Assembly (NCBI GenBank): GCA_900542425.1
Contig: UQNQ01000003.1
Coordinates: forward strand, 62,001 to 126,000
Direction of reading: 5' to 3'
Length of the DNA stretch: 64,000 bases
Source of the DNA: an uncultured Eubacteriales bacterium
GTDB lineage: Bacteria; Bacillota; Clostridia; Oscillospirales; CAG-272
The notes under the pieces were generated by a model that worked only from the letters and a program-made list of their open reading frames with translations, was not told the origin of the DNA and did not search any database. A program made the position numbers and the translations under genes. Positions 60,667 through 64,000 of the stretch are shown one piece after another (positions within the stretch are counted from its first letter, which is position 1; each line of letters opens with the position of its first letter).

Positions 60667-60858
60667 GTGAAAGCTACAGAACTGAGAAGCATGACTTCCG
60701 CTGAACTTACCTCTAAGCTCAAGGAACTCAAGAGCGATCTTTTTAAGCTTCGTTTTCAAAATGAGATCAATCAGCTCGACAATCCCCATAAAATCACCGA
60801 TGTCAAGCGTGATATTGCAAGAGTGATGACGGTCCTTCGCGAGAAGGAAGCGGAATAA
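60667..60858 (+). CDS. rpmC: 50S ribosomal protein L29
   Basis: 63 residues: KATELRSMTSAELTSKLKELKSDLFKLRFQ, then a second helix ending in TVLREKEAE. The start is GTG at 60667, five bases after rplP. Confidence 0.97.
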   Translation: MKATELRSMTSAELTSKLKELKSDLFKLRFQNEINQLDNPHKITDVKRDIARVMTVLREKEAE

Positions 60859-60880
60859 GCCATAGAGAGGAGAGAATGTT

Positions 60881-61147
60881 ATGAGTGAAGCGACAGAGAG
60901 AAATCTCAGAAAAACAAGAGTCGGCAAAGTCGTAAGCGATAAAATGGATAAAACCATTGTCGTTGCGATTGAGGATAACGTGAAGCATCCGGTCTACGGC
61001 AAGGTTATTAAAAGAACAGTAAAATTCAAAGCGCACGACGAAAACAACGCATGCGGCATCGGCGACAAGGTCATGATCATGGAGACAAGACCTCTTTCTA
61101 AGGATAAGAGATGGCGTCTTGTTGAAATTATCGAAAAGGCAAAATAA
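60881..61147 (+). CDS. rpsQ: 30S ribosomal protein S17
   Basis: 88 residues with an OB fold: RKTRVGKVVSDKMDKTIVVAIE, HPVYGKVIKRTVKFKAHDE, GDKVMIMETRPLSKDKRWRLVEI. Followed by a 69-base gap with a small AGGTT/AACCT hairpin before rplN. Confidence 0.98.
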   Translation: MSEATERNLRKTRVGKVVSDKMDKTIVVAIEDNVKHPVYGKVIKRTVKFKAHDENNACGIGDKVMIMETRPLSKDKRWRLVEIIEKAK

Positions 61148-61216
61148 AATTCATAGTGCAAGGTTAGAGCGTAAATCGCAACCTGTGAGATGTGAATATT
61201 CAAGGAGGAAAGCACA

Positions 61217-61585
61217 ATGATACAGCAACAATCATTGATGAAGGTCGCCGATAACACCGGCGCGAAAGAGCTTATGTGCATCAGAGTGCTCGGCGGTACC
61301 GGAAGAAGATACGGCAACATCGGGGATGTCGTGGTTGCCTGCGTGAAAAAGGCGGCTCCCGGCGGAACGGTGAAGAAGGGCGAGGTTGTAAGAGCCGTGA
61401 TTGTCCGTTCTGTCAAAGGTATCAAGAGAGCAGACGGCTCGTATCTTAAGTTCGATGAGAACGCAGCCGTTATTATCAAAGAAGACAAAACGCCGCGAGG
61501 CACCCGAATTTTTGGGCCAGTGGCAAGAGAACTGCGTGAGAAGGATTATATCAAGATTCTTTCTCTTGCTCCGGAAGTACTGTAA
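61217..61585 (+). CDS. rplN: 50S ribosomal protein L14
   Basis: 122 residues: MIQQQSLMKVADNTGAKELMCIRVLGG, GDVVVACVKKAAPGG, FDENAAVIIKEDKTPRGTRIFGPVARELR. CAAGGAGG precedes the ATG. Confidence 0.98.
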   Translation: MIQQQSLMKVADNTGAKELMCIRVLGGTGRRYGNIGDVVVACVKKAAPGGTVKKGEVVRAVIVRSVKGIKRADGSYLKFDENAAVIIKEDKTPRGTRIFGPVARELREKDYIKILSLAPEVL

Positions 61586-61599
61586 TGGAGGATTCGAAA

Positions 61600-61914
61600 A
61601 TGAATAAAGTTCATGTAAGAAGAGATGATACCGTTATTGTCATTTCCGGCGACGACAAAGGCGCAAAAGGAAAGGTAATTGCGGTGTCTCCGGACGAACA
61701 CAAGGTTATTGTTGAAAAAGTGAACGTCCAGACAAAGCATATGAAACCCAGAAAGCAGGGAGAAGCCGGCGGCATTATCAAGGTCGAAGGTGCCGTATAT
61801 GCCGATAAAGTGGCACTTTATTGCTCCAGCTGCGACAAGGGCGTACGGTCTAAGGTGAAAATCGAAGATGGCAAAAAAATCCGCGTTTGTGTAAAATGCG
61901 GCAAGAAGATTTAA
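61600..61914 (+). CDS. rplX: 50S ribosomal protein L24
   Basis: 104 residues with the KOW motif VISGDDKGAKGKVIAV and a C-terminal zinc-ribbon-like part (CSSCDKGV...CVKCGKKI). The ATG at 61600 is chosen because TGGAGG at 61586-61591 is its ribosome site; the in-frame ATG at 61585 overlaps the rplN stop and lies before that site. Confidence 0.97.
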   Translation: MNKVHVRRDDTVIVISGDDKGAKGKVIAVSPDEHKVIVEKVNVQTKHMKPRKQGEAGGIIKVEGAVYADKVALYCSSCDKGVRSKVKIEDGKKIRVCVKCGKKI

Positions 61915-61931
61915 TGCGGAGGTAATGGAAA

Positions 61932-62471
61932 ATGGCAAGACTGAAAGAGTATTACAAACAAGAAGTTGCTCCCGCACTGATGAAGAAATTTTCCTATAAG
62001 AGTCCGATGCAGATTCCGCGCTTTGATAAAATCGTTATCAACGTAGGCGCAGGAGATGCCAAGGACAACGCGAAAGCAATCGATAATATTATCGAGGAAA
62101 TCACGGCGATTACAGGTCAGAGAGCAGTTCCGACCTACGCGAGAAAGTCTGTTGCGAATTTTAAAGTAAGACAAGGCATGAAAATCGGTGTGAAAGTAAC
62201 TCTTCGCGGCGATAGAATGTTTGAGTTTATGGATAGACTCTTTAATCTCGCGCTGCCCCGAGTTCGTGACTTCAAGGGTATCAGCCCGAATGCTTTTGAC
62301 GGACGCGGTAATTATTCGCTCGGCATTAAGGAACAGCTGATATTCCCCGAAATCGAATATGATAAGGTCGATAAAATCCGTGGTATGGATATTGCTTTTG
62401 TAACAACGGCATCAACCGATGAAGAGGCAAAAGAGCTGCTTGAACTGATGGGCGCTCCGTTTGCAAAATAA
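61932..62471 (+). CDS. rplE: 50S ribosomal protein L5
   Basis: 179 residues: ARLKEYYKQEVAPALMKKFSYKSPMQIPRFDKIVINVGAGDA, TAITGQRAVPTYARKSVANFKVRQGMKIGVKVTLRGD, GNYSLGIKEQLIFPEI. Confidence 0.98.
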   Translation: MARLKEYYKQEVAPALMKKFSYKSPMQIPRFDKIVINVGAGDAKDNAKAIDNIIEEITAITGQRAVPTYARKSVANFKVRQGMKIGVKVTLRGDRMFEFMDRLFNLALPRVRDFKGISPNAFDGRGNYSLGIKEQLIFPEIEYDKVDKIRGMDIAFVTTASTDEEAKELLELMGAPFAK

Positions 62472-62488
62472 GGCAGGAGGTAAGAAGA

Positions 62489-62674
62489 ATGGCAAAAACT
62501 TCAATGAAGGTCAAACAGCAGAGACCGCAGAAGTATTCCACAAGAGAATACAATCGCTGCAAAATCTGCGGCAGACCGCACGGTTATCTCCGGAAATTCG
62601 GCATTTGCCGTATCTGCTTCCGCGAGCTTGCTTATAAGGGACAGATCCCCGGCGTTAAGAAAGCCAGCTGGTAA
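62489..62674 (+). CDS. rpsZ: 30S ribosomal protein S14 type Z (zinc form)
   Basis: 61 residues: MAKTSMKVKQQRPQKYSTREYNRC then the zinc-binding CKICGRPHGYLRKFGICRICFRELA with two CxxC pairs, and PGVKKASW at the end. This is the short zinc-containing form. Confidence 0.98.
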   Translation: MAKTSMKVKQQRPQKYSTREYNRCKICGRPHGYLRKFGICRICFRELAYKGQIPGVKKASW

Positions 62675-62856
62675 GCAAATTTCCGGTCAGATGATCCGGA
62701 AAAATCAAATTTGAATGGCTCCGATCTTGTCGAAAGGAAAGCCAAAAGGCTTTAACCATCGACTCGCCGCCGGCAAATATGCCGGCAGCAAGGATTCGGC
62801 GAAGGGAGATTTCTCCCAAAACCAGAAAAACACTTGCATCAAAGGAGGACGAAACA
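62675..62856 (+). promoter_or_regulatory. Hairpin-rich gap between rpsZ and rpsH
   Basis: 182 bases, no gene. TTCCGG/CCGGAA (about 62680-62700, followed by AAAA), AAAGCC/GGCTTT (about 62739-62754) and GCCGGC/GCCGGC (about 62768-62787) form three successive small hairpins. Elsewhere in the operon gaps are usually 15-35 bases. Confidence 0.4.
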
Positions 62857-63255
62857 ATGCAAATTTCAGATGTAATTGCAGATATGCTGACCCGCATCCG
62901 GAATGCGAACAGCGCAAAGCACGAAACAGTGGATATTCCCGCTTCCGGTATGAAAAAGTCGATTGCAGATATCCTCAAGGAAGAGGGTTATATTGCGGGC
63001 TATCAGATTATCGAAGACGGAAAACAGGGAATTATCCGTATTACACTCAAATACGGACGGGGTAAACAGAAAGTAATTCAGGGATTGCGCAGAGTGTCCA
63101 AGCCCGGACTGCGTATTTATTCCAACTGCGAGGATATGCCGAGAGTGATGAACGGACTGGGTATCGCGATCGTATCTACGTCTAAAGGCGTTATGACTGA
63201 CAAAAAAGCACGTGAGCTTCATGTCGGCGGCGAAGTTCTCGCTTTTGTATGGTAA
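62857..63255 (+). CDS. rpsH: 30S ribosomal protein S8
   Basis: 132 residues: QISDVIADMLTRIRNANSAKHETVDIPAS, KQGIIRITLKYG, RRVSKPGLRIYSNCEDMPRVMNGLGIAIVSTSKGVMTDKKAR. The ATG at 62857 follows AAAGGAGG; the open frame to 62779 runs into the hairpin-rich gap. Confidence 0.98.
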   Translation: MQISDVIADMLTRIRNANSAKHETVDIPASGMKKSIADILKEEGYIAGYQIIEDGKQGIIRITLKYGRGKQKVIQGLRRVSKPGLRIYSNCEDMPRVMNGLGIAIVSTSKGVMTDKKARELHVGGEVLAFVW

Positions 63256-63272
63256 TGGGGAGGTAAACGGAC

Positions 63273-63812
63273 ATGTCAAGAATTGGTAGAAAAGAAATTG
63301 CCGTTCCTGCCGGTGTTGCCATTACAGTGGATGACAACAATGTTGTTACTGTCAAAGGACCGAAAGGAACGCTCAGCACCCCGATCCACAAAAATATCAC
63401 GGTTGCCGTAGATGGCAATGTCGTCAAGGTGACCCGACCGGATGACGAGCGTGAAAACCGTTCGCTCCACGGGCTTTCCAGAACACTGATTGCCAATATG
63501 GTAGAGGGTGTAACAAGCGGCTATTCCAAAACGCTTGAAATTGTAGGCGTCGGATACAGAGCTGCGAAATCAGGAAAAACGCTGACTTTGAATCTTGGAC
63601 ATTCTCATCCGATTTTGTTTGAAGAAAAGGATGGAATTACGTTTGATGTTCCGAATTCAACTACTGTTGTGGTCAATGGAATTGATAAACAAACGGTAGG
63701 TCAGATTGCAGCGCAGATCCGTGAGAAGAGACCGCCTGAACCGTATCTCGGAAAAGGTGTGAAATACAGCGGTGAATATATTCGCCGTAAAGCCGGAAAG
63801 ACCGGTAAATAA
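63273..63812 (+). CDS. rplF: 50S ribosomal protein L6
   Basis: 179 residues: MSRIGRKEIAVPAGVAITVDDNNVVTVKGPKGTL, HGLSRTLIANMVEGVTSGYSKTLEIVGVGYRA, EPYLGKGVKYSGEYIRRKAGKTGK. Confidence 0.98.
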   Translation: MSRIGRKEIAVPAGVAITVDDNNVVTVKGPKGTLSTPIHKNITVAVDGNVVKVTRPDDERENRSLHGLSRTLIANMVEGVTSGYSKTLEIVGVGYRAAKSGKTLTLNLGHSHPILFEEKDGITFDVPNSTTVVVNGIDKQTVGQIAAQIREKRPPEPYLGKGVKYSGEYIRRKAGKTGK

Positions 63813-63830
63813 AGAAAGGAGTGGATTAAA

Positions 63831-64000
63831 ATGGTATCAAGAAAAGACAGCAATAAAGCACGTCTTGTTCGTCACAAGAGAGTGCGCGCTAAGATTTCCG
63901 GCACACCGGAAAAACCTCGTCTTTGTGTTTATCGTTCGCTTGCGAACATCAACGCACAGATCATTGATGATGTGAACGGTGTAACACTCGTATCCGCATC
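63831..64000 (+). CDS. rplR: 50S ribosomal protein L18 (5' part, cut by window)
   Basis: 56 complete codons of L18: MVSRKDSNKARLVRHKRVRAKISGT, then PRLCVYRSLANINAQIIDD, the normal start of the family. AAAGGAG precedes the ATG. The gene runs off the right edge. Confidence 0.95.
   Translation, partial: MVSRKDSNKARLVRHKRVRAKISGTPEKPRLCVYRSLANINAQIIDDVNGVTLVSA

Overview
The window looks like a chromosome segment of a Gram-positive gut-type Clostridia (Bacillota) bacterium. Pointers are the GlgC plus GlgD pair typical of clostridial glycogen operons, the zinc-type S14 protein, WhiA, SLH-domain and Cys-lipidated proteins, TSCPD and TatD-linked radical SAM families, AGGAGG ribosome binding sites, and TTGACA-17-TATAAT promoters. 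All eight tRNA genes read here encode their own CCA. No rRNA, CRISPR array, insertion sequence, prophage or replication origin could be supported.

Layout. 1-1337 (minus): yidC (cut by the window edge), yidD, rnpA, rpmH. 1588-8423: two ABC exporter pairs, with an N-acetylmuramoyl-alanine amidase, a PAP2 phosphatase and a ROK glucokinase between them. 8490-10841: a GH95 fucosidase. 11105-12100: seven tRNA genes in two divergent groups (Glu and Met on minus; Val, Asp, Phe, Gly, Cys on plus). 12246-14955: a visibly AT-rich accessory cassette made of a secreted ricin-lectin protein with a Cys/His hydrolase-like domain and a small lipoprotein that shares a BLIP/SmpA-like domain with its tail. The cassette is bracketed by two diverged copies of a non-coding element ending in a strong hairpin. 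This is the best candidate in the window for something undescribed. 15086-17099: a polysaccharide deacetylase and galE, divergent.

17390-25486 (minus) is a housekeeping run: TatD-linked radical SAM, tatD, metG, nagA, rsmI, a TrmN6-like methyltransferase, a SpoU methyltransferase, an SLH protein and a NERD protein. A CDF metal exporter (25751-26920) is followed by the C-terminal remnant of a uroporphyrinogen-decarboxylase-family gene. dnaE, whiA and murB (minus) then face a plus-strand operon of a Crp/Fnr regulator with a likely autoregulatory operator and a NitT/TauT-type ABC importer, followed by tspO.

36942-53943 is a long plus-strand carbohydrate region: glgB, glgC, glgD, glgA and glgP for glycogen synthesis and breakdown, a GH13 alpha-glucan hydrolase, a lipoprotein, an atypical GH31, an unrecognised 223-residue protein with a faint ThyX resemblance, a GH29 fucosidase, a MalY/PatB-type PLP enzyme and a lipoprotein. 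None of the glycosidases has a signal peptide, so they should act in the cytoplasm on imported or stored sugars. After a tRNA-Arg, an amidohydrolase and a TSCPD protein, the S10-spc ribosomal protein operon runs from rpsJ to a truncated rplR at the right edge. It has a long leader and two unusually long, hairpin-rich gaps (rpsJ-rplC and rpsN-rpsH).
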